Positions 7,535 through 16,019 are shown, counted from the stretch's first letter. The stretch: 64,000 bases of DNA from Mycolicibacterium llatzerense (GCF_000878195.1 NZ_JXST01000027.1:1-64000), one strand, 5' to 3'. The notes: generated by a model not told the origin, from the sequence alone. Program-made: numbers and translations.

Positions 7535-8800
7535 CTAACGCCCTGTTCCGCCGTACACGACGGCCTCTTCTTCGCCGGCGAAGCCGAAGGCCTCGTGCAG
7601 CGCCGCGACGGCCTTGTCCAGCTCAGTGTCCTTGACCAGCACCGAGATTCGGATCTCGGAGGTGGAGATGAGGTCGATGTTGACGCCGACCTCGGCCAGC
7701 GTCTCGCAGAACTTGGCGGTGACGCCGGGGTGGCTGCGCATACCGGCGCCGACCAGCGACACCTTGCCGATGTGATCGTCGTACAGCACCTGCGAGAAAC
7801 CGATCTCGTCCTTGAGCGAGGTCAGCTTCTCGACGGCGCCCGGACCGTTCTCGCGCGAACAGGTGAAGGTGATGTCGGTCTTGCCGTCCTCCACCTTCGA
7901 GATGTTCTGCAGCACCATGTCGATGTTCACGTCGGCATCAGCGACCGCGCGGAACACCTTGGCGGCATATCCCGGGACGTCGGGGACGCCGACAACGGTG
8001 ACCTTCGCCTCGCTGCGGTCGTGGGCGACTCCGGTGAGGATTGCGTCTTCCATGGGGATGTCCTCGATCGATCCTTTGACAATGGTGCCGGTCTTGTCGG
8101 AGTACGACGACCGGACATGAATCGGAACGTTGTAGCGGCGGGCGTACTCCACGCAACGCAGCATCAACACTTTGGCACCGCAGGCCGCCATCTCCAGCAT
8201 CTCCTCGAAGGAGACGGTGTCCAGGTGACGGGCATTCGGCACGATGCGCGGGTCGGCGGTGAAGATGCCGTCGACGTCGGTGTAAATCTCGCAGACGTCG
8301 GCGTTCAGCGCGGCGGCCAGCGCCACGGCGGTGGTGTCCGAGCCACCGCGGCCCAGCGTGGTGACGTCCTTGCTGTCCTGGCTGACGCCCTGGAAGCCGG
8401 CGACCAGCACGATCTGGCCGTCGTCGAGGGCGTCGCGCAGGCGGCCCGGGGTGACGTCGATGATCTTGGCGTTGCCGTGCGTGCCGGTGGTGATCACGCC
8501 GGCCTGCGAACCGGTGAACGACCGGGCCTGCGCGCCGAGGGACTCGATGGCCATGGCGACCAGCGCGTTCGAGATGCGCTCACCCGCGGTGAGCAGCATG
8601 TCCATCTCCCGAGCGGGTGGCGCCGGGGAGACCTGGCGGGCCAGATCCAGCAGATCATCGGTGGTGTCGCCCATGGCCGAGACCACGACGACGACGTCAT
8701 TGCCGGCTTTCTTGGTTTCGACGATCCGCTCGGCGACTCGACGGATCCGCTCGGCGTTCGACACCGAGGATCCGCCGTACTTCTGGACGACGAGCGCCAC
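7535..8800 (-). CDS. ask: Aspartokinase
   Basis: A 421-residue enzyme that phosphorylates aspartate, the first step to lysine, diaminopimelate, threonine and methionine. The kinase motif KYGGSSV is at residues 7-13 and TLGRGGSDTTA is the substrate/ATP region. Two ACT domains fill the C-terminal part (from about 265) and carry feedback regulation. GTG at 8798-8800 was chosen over upstream in-frame codons because it gives the conserved VALVVQKYGG start and has AGAAGGAAA about 10 nt before it. Related enzymes also make a beta subunit from an internal start near the ACT region; whether that happens here is not decidable. First gene of the ask-asd unit. Confidence 0.97.
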   Translation of the reverse strand: MALVVQKYGGSSVSNAERIRRVAERIVETKKAGNDVVVVVSAMGDTTDDLLDLARQVSPAPPAREMDMLLTAGERISNALVAMAIESLGAQARSFTGSQAGVITTGTHGNAKIIDVTPGRLRDALDDGQIVLVAGFQGVSQDSKDVTTLGRGGSDTTAVALAAALNADVCEIYTDVDGIFTADPRIVPNARHLDTVSFEEMLEMAACGAKVLMLRCVEYARRYNVPIHVRSSYSDKTGTIVKGSIEDIPMEDAILTGVAHDRSEAKVTVVGVPDVPGYAAKVFRAVADADVNIDMVLQNISKVEDGKTDITFTCSRENGPGAVEKLTSLKDEIGFSQVLYDDHIGKVSLVGAGMRSHPGVTAKFCETLAEVGVNIDLISTSEIRISVLVKDTELDKAVAALHEAFGFAGEEEAVVYGGTGR

Positions 8801-8855
8801 TGTTCGCGTTTCCTTCTCTGAATTGGCAGCAAGCATTCGCATCAATGCTGCTCCA

Positions 8856-8861
8856 AGGATA
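8856..8861 (-). promoter_or_regulatory. Possible -10 element for ask-asd
   Basis: On the minus strand this reads TATCCT (fits TANNNT). It would start RNA around 8848 and leave a leader of roughly 48 nt with the ask ribosome site. An AGCATT/AATGCT inverted repeat (8832-8837 and 8844-8849) lies at the start of that leader. No convincing -35. Confidence 0.3.
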
Positions 8862-8941
8862 AGGGAGGGCCGAAGCCAATTTTGTTGCCCGGTCGTCTGC
8901 CGGACCTGCAACGCGCGAGACGTTCGTCACTCTCGCCCGCG

Positions 8942-9442
8942 TCAGAAGAGGTCGGTCAGCTTCCGCTGCGCCGGGCAGGCGTCGCTCAGCGCCTTCATCT
9001 GATCAGTGATCTGCACGTTGATCGCCGACAGCTGGTAGGCCTCGGTCGGCGCGGGAGCGCCGGGCGCCCGGCCCTGCGCGGCGATCCGGTAGGAGTCCAG
9101 CGCCGAGGCGAACTGCGACGCCAGCGTCGCCAACTGCACCGCGTTGGCCGCGACCTTGTCGCCGGTCACCTTCTGCGCCCGCTCAGCCATACCGTCGGCC
9201 CAGGCCCGGTAGGCCGTCTCTTCGGCGATAGTCGGGACCCCGCCCGAGTTCTTGTCGATCTTCGACTCGATCTGCACGGCCTGAGCCTTGTTGTAGTCGA
9301 GCATGTCGCGCACCGGTTTGCACTCCGGCGTCGGCCCGCGGAACTCGGTCTGCCACACCACCAGGCCGACGACGACGGCGAGCGCGACCGCGATGCCGAT
9401 CTTCCAGCTGCGGTCCAGGCTCAACAACCATCTCGTCAACAC
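8942..9442 (-). CDS. Membrane-anchored protein of unknown function
   Basis: A 166-residue protein read from GTG at 9440-9442. One N-terminal membrane helix (about 15-31, IGIAVALAVVVGLVVW) is followed by an extracytoplasmic, mostly helical domain with two cysteines (PECKPVRD and SDACPAQ), which could form a disulfide. I do not recognise a named domain. Proteins of this type next to ask/leuA recur in mycobacteria, but the role is unknown. It lies upstream of ask on the same strand with a 141-nt gap holding the likely ask promoter. Confidence 0.7.
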   Translation of the reverse strand: MLTRWLLSLDRSWKIGIAVALAVVVGLVVWQTEFRGPTPECKPVRDMLDYNKAQAVQIESKIDKNSGGVPTIAEETAYRAWADGMAERAQKVTGDKVAANAVQLATLASQFASALDSYRIAAQGRAPGAPAPTEAYQLSAINVQITDQMKALSDACPAQRKLTDLF

Positions 9443-9522
9443 GGTCGAACTGTATCGGCACAGCCAGCACCGTGCCCATTACGCCTGGCCAGGAGCTTGA
9501 TCCCGGACAGCGCGACCGGGTT

Positions 9523-9550
9523 TTGGCGAACTACTGGACCGGAGTAAACT
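9523..9550 (+). promoter_or_regulatory. Probable SigA-type promoter of leuA leader transcript
   Basis: TTGGCG (9523-9528) and TAAACT (9545-9550) are separated by 16 bp. The expected start point, 7-9 nt after the -10, coincides with the ATG of the leader peptide at 9559. The RNA would therefore begin at or next to a start codon (leaderless). Confidence 0.6.
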
Positions 9551-9558
9551 AGTCACCG

Positions 9559-9606
9559 ATGTTTATCGCGCGGGTGCTCCTCCTCGGACGCCGCGACGGG
9601 GTCTGA
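9559..9606 (+). CDS. Leucine leader peptide of leuA
   Basis: A 15-codon frame, MFIARVLLLGRRDGV, with three consecutive CTC leucine codons at 9577-9585 and a stop at 9604-9606. It precedes leuA by 85 nt. Leucine-rich leader peptides ahead of leuA are a known attenuation device in actinobacteria. A ribosome starved for leucyl-tRNA would stall at the CTC run and cover the left arm of the hairpin that follows. The start codon lies at the predicted transcription start, so it is probably translated without a ribosome-binding site. Confidence 0.75.
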   Translation: MFIARVLLLGRRDGV

Positions 9607-9648
9607 TCCGACCGGCCTCCCGTCGCGGGGGTTTGAGATGCGCCGGTC
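9591..9648 (+). promoter_or_regulatory. Attenuator-like alternative hairpins of leuA
   Basis: Hairpin 1: CCGCGACGGG (9591-9600) pairs perfectly with CCCGTCGCGG (9619-9628). Hairpin 2: GACCGGC (9610-9616, in the loop of hairpin 1) pairs with GCCGGTC (9642-9648, beyond hairpin 1). The two cannot form together. Stalling on the leucine codons would block the left arm of hairpin 1 and favour hairpin 2. A short third stem GACCT/AGGTC lies at 9651-9663. No U-tract is present, so control could be through Rho or through access to the leuA ribosome site (GGAG, 9679-9682). Confidence 0.65.
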
Positions 9649-9691
9649 CTGACCTTCCAGGTCCCATCCAGACAGACCGGAGCAAAAAACC

Positions 9692-11506
9692 GTGACCACT
9701 TTCTCCCCCGATTCATCTGCCGACTCCTTCTCGTCGGTACGCGCCATCACCACCCCGTCCGGCCCGCGCCGCGAAGGCCAGCCGTCCTGGAACACCCAGC
9801 GCAACTCGTCGATGCCCGTCAGCCGGTACCGCTCGTTCGGCGACGAGGTCGAGAACATCAAGCTGCCCGACCGCACCTGGCCCGACAAGGTCGCCACCGC
9901 CGCACCCGGCTGGTGTGCGGTCGACCTGCGCGACGGCAACCAGGCCCTGATCGACCCGATGAGCCCGGAGCGCAAGCGCCGGATGTTCGACCTGCTGGTC
10001 CGCATGGGCTACAAGGAGATCGAGGTCGGCTTCCCATCGGCCAGCCAGACCGACTTCGACTTCGTCCGCGAGATCATCGAGCAGGGCGCGATCCCGGAGG
10101 ACGTCACCATCCAGGTGCTGACGCAGTGCAGGCAGGAGCTGATCGAGCGCACCTTCGAGGCGTGCGCGGGTGCCCCGCAGGTGATCGTGCACTTCTACAA
10201 CTCGACGTCGATCCTGCAGCGCCGTGTGGTGTTCCGCGCGGATCGCGAGGCCGTCAAGAAGATCGCCACCGACGGCGCGAAGCTGTGCGTCGCGGAGGCC
10301 AAGAAGTACCCGGGCACGCTGTGGCGGTTCGAGTACTCGCCCGAGTCGTACACCGGCACCGAGCTGGAGTACGCCGTCGAGGTGTGCAACGCGGTCGCAG
10401 AGATCGTGCAGCCCACTCCCGACTGGCCGCTGATCGTCAACCTGCCCGCGACCGTCGAGATGGCCACACCCAACGTCTACGCCGACTCGATCGAGTGGAT
10501 GAACCGGCACCTGGCGCCGCGCGACTCGATCATCCTGAGCCTGCACCCGCACAACGACCGCGGCGAGGGCGTCGCGGCCGCTGAGCTGGGCTACCTGGCC
10601 GGCGCCGACCGCATCGAGGGCTGCCTGTTCGGCAATGGCGAGCGCACCGGCAACGTCTGCCTGGTGACGCTGGGCCTGAACCTGTTCAGCCGCGGTGTCG
10701 ACCCGCAGATCGATTTCTCGAACATCGACGAGATTCGTCGCACGGTCGAGTACTGCAACCAGCTGCCCGTGGCCGAGCGGCACCCGTACGGCGGTGACCT
10801 GGTCTACACGGCGTTCTCGGGCAGCCACCAGGACGCCATCAACAAGGGCCTGGACCAGATGAAGATCGACGCCGACGAGGCCGATCAGGACATCGACGAC
10901 ATCCTGTGGCAGGTGCCCTACCTGCCCATCGACCCGAAGGACGTCGGCCGCACGTACGAGGCCGTCATCCGGGTGAACTCGCAGTCCGGCAAGGGCGGCG
11001 TCGCCTACATCATGAAGGCCGATCACGGGCTGGTGCTGCCGCGCCGGCTGCAGATCGAGTTCAGCCAGGCCATCCAGAAGATCACCGACGGGGAGGGCGG
11101 TGAGGTCTCCCCGAAGGTCATGTGGGACGTCTTCAACGAGGAGTACCTGGCGCCCATCACGCCGCTGGAGCGCATGCGGCAGAAGGTCGACGCGGCCGAA
11201 GAGGACGGCGGCACCGACACCATCACCGCCATCGTCAAGATCGACGGGGAAGAGCGCGAGATCGTCGGCGCCGGTAACGGGCCGCTGGCGGCCTTCACCG
11301 ATGCGCTGGGCGCCGTCGGCTTCCACGTCAACGTGCTGGACTACTCGGAGCACGCCATGTCGGCCGGTGAGGAAGCGCAAGCCGCGGCCTACGTCGAGGC
11401 ATCGATCGGTGGCAAGACAGTGTGGGGCGTCGGCATCGCGCCGTCGATCACCACGGCGTCGCTGCGGGCCGTCGTCTCGGCCGTGAACCGGGCCGCACGC
11501 GGCTAA
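9692..11506 (+). CDS. leuA: 2-isopropylmalate synthase
   Basis: A 604-residue enzyme condensing acetyl-CoA with 2-oxoisovalerate, the committed step of leucine synthesis. The catalytic TIM barrel shows DLRDGNQALIDPM, the metal-binding LHPHNDRGEG and FGNGERTGN. A C-terminal LeuA dimer domain (about 465-604) carries leucine feedback control. The start is GTG at 9692 with GGAG 9 nt upstream. M. tuberculosis LeuA is about 40 residues longer because of a variable 19-residue tandem repeat before the regulatory domain. That insertion is absent here. Expression is probably controlled by the leader peptide and hairpins upstream. Confidence 0.97.
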   Translation: MTTFSPDSSADSFSSVRAITTPSGPRREGQPSWNTQRNSSMPVSRYRSFGDEVENIKLPDRTWPDKVATAAPGWCAVDLRDGNQALIDPMSPERKRRMFDLLVRMGYKEIEVGFPSASQTDFDFVREIIEQGAIPEDVTIQVLTQCRQELIERTFEACAGAPQVIVHFYNSTSILQRRVVFRADREAVKKIATDGAKLCVAEAKKYPGTLWRFEYSPESYTGTELEYAVEVCNAVAEIVQPTPDWPLIVNLPATVEMATPNVYADSIEWMNRHLAPRDSIILSLHPHNDRGEGVAAAELGYLAGADRIEGCLFGNGERTGNVCLVTLGLNLFSRGVDPQIDFSNIDEIRRTVEYCNQLPVAERHPYGGDLVYTAFSGSHQDAINKGLDQMKIDADEADQDIDDILWQVPYLPIDPKDVGRTYEAVIRVNSQSGKGGVAYIMKADHGLVLPRRLQIEFSQAIQKITDGEGGEVSPKVMWDVFNEEYLAPITPLERMRQKVDAAEEDGGTDTITAIVKIDGEEREIVGAGNGPLAAFTDALGAVGFHVNVLDYSEHAMSAGEEAQAAAYVEASIGGKTVWGVGIAPSITTASLRAVVSAVNRAARG

Positions 11507-11510
11507 ACGG

Positions 11511-12164
11511 TCAGTCTGGTGCGCCCGGCGCCTCGGCCACCCGGAGTACTCGGGCGCACCAGCTGACCGCCTGTTCCGCAAAGTCGTGTGCGGTAACGGT
11601 TTTCGCGTCGTCGAGGAGCCGCTCATTGATCAGGGTGGCCACCCCGCCGACGCAGAACAGCGCCGCGTCGAAGCTCTCCTGGTCGGCGTCGCGGTCGGGC
11701 AGCAGCAAAGCCAGGATTGCGGCGGCCACGCGGTGTTGCGCGATCCGGATGTGTTCGGCCACCGACTCGATGTGCCGGGCATCGGTCAGGAAGATCCGCA
11801 CCGCCAGCGGGTCGCTCTCGGCGTGCTCGATGAATCCCGCCAGGCCTAGCGTCAGCCGGGTCTGCACGGTCGCCGACTCGGGCGCGCTCCCGCCGGCCAG
11901 CATCGCGGCGAAAGGTCCCTCCAGCACGTCGTCGATCACCGCGCCGATGAGCGCGGCCAACCCCGCGAACTGCTCATAGAAGTAGCGGTCGGTCAGTTTG
12001 GCGCGCGCCGCGACGGCCCGGACGCTCAGGGCCGACAGTCCGCCCTCGCGCCACAGCGCTTCGGCCGCGTCCAGCAGCAGCCGTCGCCGATCGGCCCGCC
12101 GCTGCTCCGCGGACCTGCCGGAGTACTTGCGCTCCGGCGCGCTGCCCGATCCGTTGTCAGCCAT
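11511..12164 (-). CDS. TetR-family transcriptional regulator
   Basis: A 217-residue protein, ATG at 12162-12164 with a GGAGGGG site 9-10 nt upstream; an in-frame TTG at 12171-12173 sits too close to that site. The N-terminal helix-turn-helix is clear (LLLDAAEALWREGG, then AVAARAKLTDRYFYEQF). It is convergent with leuA (4-nt gap) and divergent from the four-gene membrane operon. It most likely regulates that operon through the dyads at 12216-12247. Ligand unknown. Confidence 0.88.
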   Translation of the reverse strand: MADNGSGSAPERKYSGRSAEQRRADRRRLLLDAAEALWREGGLSALSVRAVAARAKLTDRYFYEQFAGLAALIGAVIDDVLEGPFAAMLAGGSAPESATVQTRLTLGLAGFIEHAESDPLAVRIFLTDARHIESVAEHIRIAQHRVAAAILALLLPDRDADQESFDAALFCVGGVATLINERLLDDAKTVTAHDFAEQAVSWCARVLRVAEAPGAPD

Positions 12165-12215
12165 CTGGCGCAACCCCTCCCCCCGACTGGCTCATGATGT
12201 CAAAATCCGGGGAAG

Positions 12216-12247
12216 GAAGACGTACTCCCGTTTCAAACGCCGTCTTC
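12216..12247. promoter_or_regulatory. Candidate operator dyads between tetR and membrane operon
   Basis: A perfect odd palindrome CGTTT-C-AAACG (12229-12239) lies inside a wider inverted repeat GAAGACG (12216-12222) / CGTCTTC (12241-12247). Both are in the 138-bp divergent gap. A weaker TTAC-N6-GTAA lies at 12256-12269. One of these is probably the regulator's site; which one cannot be said. Confidence 0.45.
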
Positions 12248-12302
12248 TGGCAACATTACCGATGAGTAAGGTTCGGGCTTCATCTACATAGCGGGGTGGA
12301 AC

Positions 12303-14138
12303 ATGGCAGCACAGCTCGCCGAGCAGGTCACCGTAGTGGCCGCGGCCGGAACCGAAGGCGGGGGCGCGGCCCTCGACCAGGTCCTCGGGATGTCCATCGC
12401 GACCGGCATCATCACCGCAGGCCTGTTGTGGATCGGCTATCTGCATCGGCAACGCCGCATCACCTGGCTGCAGGACCTGGCCGAAGCAGCCGGCCGCAAG
12501 ATGAACCGGCCCAGCTGGGTGGCCCTGCCCTCACTGCTGTTCATCTCGACGATCATCTGCGCGATGTTCGGCTTCATCTGGGACGTCAGCCTGCACATCG
12601 GCAAGGGCCGCGACGCCGGGCCGCTGGCCAACCCGGCGCACTACTTCATCCTGGTCGGCCTGTTCCTGCTGTTCATCGCCGGATCGCTGTCGATCATCCT
12701 GCCGTACGACAAGCCCGGCCCGGCCGCCATCAAGATCACCAAAACCTGGTACGCGCCCGTCGGCGGCATCCTGATGGCCGGTTGCGGCCTGTACGCGCTG
12801 ATCGGTTTCCCGCTCGACGACATCTGGCACCGCATCTTCGGCCAGGACGTCACTCTCTGGGGCCCAACGCATTTGATGCTCATCGGCGGCGCGGGCCTGT
12901 CCCTGGTCGCCATGCTGTTGCTGGAACGCGAGGGCGATATCGCGATGGGCGCCGACGCACCACCCGCCCGCAACAAGGTGCTGCCGTACTTCGCCTTCGG
13001 CGGTCTGGTGATCGGCCTGTCGGTGTTCCCGGTCGAATACGACTTCGGCGTCGAGCAGTTCCGGCTGGTGCTGCACCCCATGCTGATCGCCGGCGCAGCA
13101 GCCATGTCGCTGGTTGCCACTCGGCTCACGCTGGGCCGGTACTCCACCTTCGGCGCCATCGCGTTCGCGCTGTTCATCCGCGGACTCGTCGCGCTGGCCG
13201 TCGGCCCCATCCTTGGCTCGCCGTACAGCTGGTGCGCGCTCTACCTCGGCTCCGCGATCGTCGTGGAGCTGATCGGGCTGACGCCACTGGTCAACCGCCC
13301 CGTCCTGTTCGGCGCGGTGGCCGGCCTGGGCGTGGGCACCGTCGGTATGTGGCTGGAATCGTTCTGGGTCGATGCCATGTTCCGCACCCCGTGGCCCACC
13401 AGCATGTGGGGCGAGGCGCTGGCGATGTCCACACCAGTCGCCATCTGTATGGGCATGTGCGGCGCGCTGCTGGCCATCGTCTTGTCCGGCCAGCGCCTGC
13501 CCGCGCGTCCGATCGGTATCGCCGTCGTGGTCGCGACGGTTCTGGTCGTCGGCGGCGCCGTCGCCAACGGCCTGAACATCACCGTCCCGGAGCACGCCCG
13601 GGCGCAGATCACCCTCACCGAGGCACCGAGCCCCGCCGGTGAGCGCCTGGTGAACGCCGACATCCAGATCACGCCCACCAACCTGGTCAGCGACGACCCC
13701 GAGTGGGTCAGCCTGATGGCGTGGCAGGGCAAGCTCGCCCATGACCGCGGTCTGGTGGTCGATCACCTGCAGCGGGTCGGCCCCGGCCACTACCGGTCCA
13801 CGCGGCCGATCCCGGTATGGGGGACTTGGAAGACGGTGCTGCGCGTGCAAGATGGACGCACCATGGCCGCTGTCCCGATCTTCCTGCCCGCCGACCCCGG
13901 CATCGGTGCCGAGGAGACGCCGGCGCTCTCGACGACCCGTAACTTCATGGAGGAGATCCAGGTCCTGCAGCGCGAGCGCAACCTGGACGTGCCGTCGTGG
14001 CTGTACTCCGCAGCCTCGCTGATCGTGCTCGTGTGCTCGCTGATCCTGATCGCGTTGCTGAGTTGGGGTGCGGGACGGATCAATTCGCGTGAGCAGTTCA
14101 GCGCCGCCGAGACGAAGGAACCCGTCGGACAGCCGTGA
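12303..14138 (+). CDS. Polytopic membrane protein with extracytoplasmic domain, function unknown
   Basis: A 611-residue protein. About a dozen hydrophobic segments occupy residues 28-430. An extracytoplasmic beta-rich domain follows (about 430-560; NADIQITPTNLV, WGTWKTVLRVQDGRTMAAVPIF), and then a last membrane helix (about 570-590). The soluble domain resembles the small metal-associated YtkA/FixH-type folds, but this is a weak resemblance. It is the first gene of a four-gene operon in which every junction is a GTGA overlap, so the four products probably form one complex. The third gene encodes a cupredoxin-like lipoprotein, so copper handling or redox chemistry at the membrane is one hypothesis. 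I do not recognise a named family. Confidence 0.75.
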   Translation: MAAQLAEQVTVVAAAGTEGGGAALDQVLGMSIATGIITAGLLWIGYLHRQRRITWLQDLAEAAGRKMNRPSWVALPSLLFISTIICAMFGFIWDVSLHIGKGRDAGPLANPAHYFILVGLFLLFIAGSLSIILPYDKPGPAAIKITKTWYAPVGGILMAGCGLYALIGFPLDDIWHRIFGQDVTLWGPTHLMLIGGAGLSLVAMLLLEREGDIAMGADAPPARNKVLPYFAFGGLVIGLSVFPVEYDFGVEQFRLVLHPMLIAGAAAMSLVATRLTLGRYSTFGAIAFALFIRGLVALAVGPILGSPYSWCALYLGSAIVVELIGLTPLVNRPVLFGAVAGLGVGTVGMWLESFWVDAMFRTPWPTSMWGEALAMSTPVAICMGMCGALLAIVLSGQRLPARPIGIAVVVATVLVVGGAVANGLNITVPEHARAQITLTEAPSPAGERLVNADIQITPTNLVSDDPEWVSLMAWQGKLAHDRGLVVDHLQRVGPGHYRSTRPIPVWGTWKTVLRVQDGRTMAAVPIFLPADPGIGAEETPALSTTRNFMEEIQVLQRERNLDVPSWLYSAASLIVLVCSLILIALLSWGAGRINSREQFSAAETKEPVGQP

Positions 14139-14320
14139 CCTATCTGGCCGATCACTCGCTATTGTTGGCACTGCCGGCGTTTGCCCCTGCGTTCGTCGTC
14201 GCCGGGGTCGTGGCCTGGGTGGCCATGAAGGACCGGCGAGCAGAAGACAGCGCCGGCTCCGACGGTGACGAAACCGATTCGGAGACAGCAGTTTCGACCG
14301 ATGAGGACGGTTCCGCGTGA
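14135..14320 (+). CDS. Small single-pass membrane protein
   Basis: A 61-residue protein starting at GTG 14135-14137, overlapping the preceding stop by four bases. One N-terminal membrane helix (about residues 8-30, LLLALPAFAPAFVVAGVVAWVAM) is followed by a short basic stretch (KDRR) and a very acidic Ser/Asp/Glu tail, so the tail should be cytoplasmic. It looks like a small accessory subunit of the membrane system encoded by its neighbours. Function unknown. Confidence 0.7.
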   Translation: MTYLADHSLLLALPAFAPAFVVAGVVAWVAMKDRRAEDSAGSDGDETDSETAVSTDEDGSA

Positions 14321-14727
14321 CCTTTGTGAAGACCCTCGCCGCGGCAGGCGTCGTGGCGCTGGCACTCGCCGGCTGCAGCAACAAGGAGACGGCGCCCAGC
14401 GGCTCGTCGAGCGCCTCGGCAACGGCCACAACGCAACTGAGCAACCCGCAGGCCCCGCCCGCGCGCGTCTACATCGACGTGACCATCGCCGGCGGCACCG
14501 CAACACCGCTCAACCAGCAGGTGGAGGCCAAGCTGGGCCAGCCGATCATCGTCCGCGTCAACAGTGACGCCGCCGACCAGCTGCACGTGCATTCGAATCC
14601 CGAGCACACCTTCACCATCAAGGCCGAGAAGGATCAGCAGTTCCAGTTCACGGTGGACGTGCCGGGCAAGGTTGACGTCGAACTGCACCACCTGGACAAG
14701 ACCGTCGCCACCATCACGGTGCAGTGA
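14317..14727 (+). CDS. Lipoprotein with cupredoxin-like domain
   Basis: A 136-residue protein, GTG start overlapping the previous stop. The signal sequence ends in a clear lipobox LAGC (acceptor Cys20). A Ser/Thr-rich linker follows, then a domain of about 90 residues with the beta-sandwich pattern of cupredoxins: PIIVRVNSDAADQLHVHSNPEHTF, then FQFTVDVPGKVDVELHHLDK. His residues in LHVHS and LHHLD could bind copper, but the canonical Cys-Met ligand loop is not evident. It is therefore more like the cupredoxin_1-type periplasmic copper-associated proteins than an electron carrier. Outer-face anchor and partner of the flanking membrane proteins. Confidence 0.75.
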   Translation: MTFVKTLAAAGVVALALAGCSNKETAPSGSSSASATATTQLSNPQAPPARVYIDVTIAGGTATPLNQQVEAKLGQPIIVRVNSDAADQLHVHSNPEHTFTIKAEKDQQFQFTVDVPGKVDVELHHLDKTVATITVQ

Positions 14728-16004
14728 CCTCGGCCGTCCTGGCGCACGGGCTGGGCGGATCCAGTGATCTTCCGATCCCGCTCACCTATGCCCTGATCGG
14801 CGCGGCGTGGGCGTTGACGTTCACTTTCGCGGTGGTGGCGCTGGCCTGGCGCAAGCCGCGGTTCGATCCCGAGACACCGGGGCGGGCATTGCCGCGCTGG
14901 GTGACGACGGCCGTGGACGCGCCCGTCACCCGGTGGACGGTCGGCCTGCTGGCGCTGGCGTTCGCGGGGTGGGTCATCGTGGCGTCGATCGTCGGACCGC
15001 CCGCATCCGGCAACCCGCTACCAGGCGTGTTCTATGTGCTGCTGTGGGTCGGAATCGTTGCGCTGTCAGTGCTTTTCGGGCCGGTGTGGCGGGTGCTGTC
15101 TCCGGTGCGGACCATCGCCCGGCTGCTGCGACTGAGCCGGGATGCGTATCCCGCACGCCTCGGCTACTGGCCTGCGGCCGCCGGGCTGTTCGCGTTCGTC
15201 TGGCTCGAGCTGGCCAGTCCCGACCCGGGTTCTGTTGGCGCCGTGCGTATCTGGTTGCTCGCCTACCTTGCGGTGACGCTGGCCGGGGCCATGGCGTGTG
15301 GCACCCGCTGGTGCTCGCACGCCGACCCGTTCGAGGTGTACAGCGTCGTGGCGTCGCGGTGCGCGCCGGTGCGGCGCAACGCCGATGGCCAGATCGCCAT
15401 CGGCAATCCGTTCAACCACCTGCCCACGCTGCCCATCCGGCCCGCGACGGTGACGGTGCTCGCGGTGCTGCTGGGCTCGACAGCCTTCGACAGTTTCTCG
15501 GCGACGCCGGCGTGGCGGGGGTTCGTCGACGCGCACACCAACGGCGCTTGGCAGGCCACTGCACTCAAAACCGTTGGGCTGGCGGTGTTTGTCACGACGG
15601 TCGCACTGTCGTTCAGCCTCGCCGCCCGTGCCACCGGCGGGGTGGACCGGGCGCGGCGCCGGCAGCTGCCCGGATTGCTGGCGCACTCCCTCATCCCGAT
15701 CGTCATCGGCTATGTGTTCGCGCACTACCTGACCTATCTCGTGGAGAAGGGCCAGCAGACCGTCTATCTGCTGCTCGGCATGCACGACGCGCATGTCTAT
15801 TACGTACTGTCCCTGCACCCTTCGGTGCTGGCCACGACCAAGGTGCTGTTCGTGGTGGCCGGGCACATCGCCGGCGTCGTCGCAGCCCACGACTGTGCGC
15901 TGCGCATCCTGCCCAAGCGGCATCAGCTCACCGGGCAGCTGGCGATGATGCTGGTGATGGTCGGCTACACGTTCACCGGGCTGTACCTGCTCTTCGGCGG
16001 ATAG
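14724..16004 (+). CDS. Polytopic membrane protein, function unknown
   Basis: A 426-residue protein, GTG start overlapping the lipoprotein stop. It has ten or so membrane segments. The N-terminus reads AVLAHGLGGSSDLPIPLTYA. Several histidines sit in or beside membrane segments near the C-terminus (LLGMHDAHVYYVLSLHP, then AGHIAGVVAAHDCAL), which would suit heme or copper binding. Proteins with this HGLGG..DLPIPL start are, as far as I recall, sometimes labelled fenitrothion-hydrolase-like, a name I would not rely on. Last gene of the coupled operon; a long hairpin follows 15 nt after the stop. Confidence 0.7.
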   Translation: MTSAVLAHGLGGSSDLPIPLTYALIGAAWALTFTFAVVALAWRKPRFDPETPGRALPRWVTTAVDAPVTRWTVGLLALAFAGWVIVASIVGPPASGNPLPGVFYVLLWVGIVALSVLFGPVWRVLSPVRTIARLLRLSRDAYPARLGYWPAAAGLFAFVWLELASPDPGSVGAVRIWLLAYLAVTLAGAMACGTRWCSHADPFEVYSVVASRCAPVRRNADGQIAIGNPFNHLPTLPIRPATVTVLAVLLGSTAFDSFSATPAWRGFVDAHTNGAWQATALKTVGLAVFVTTVALSFSLAARATGGVDRARRRQLPGLLAHSLIPIVIGYVFAHYLTYLVEKGQQTVYLLLGMHDAHVYYVLSLHPSVLATTKVLFVVAGHIAGVVAAHDCALRILPKRHQLTGQLAMMLVMVGYTFTGLYLLFGG

Positions 16005-16019
16005 CTCACCGCCCGCTCC

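Noticed and set aside
9713..11626. A 637-codon minus-strand frame across leuA, and a similar one across the membrane operon (12531-14444).
   Set aside because: Both are antisense shadows of well-supported genes with low-complexity Arg/Asp/Val-rich translations.
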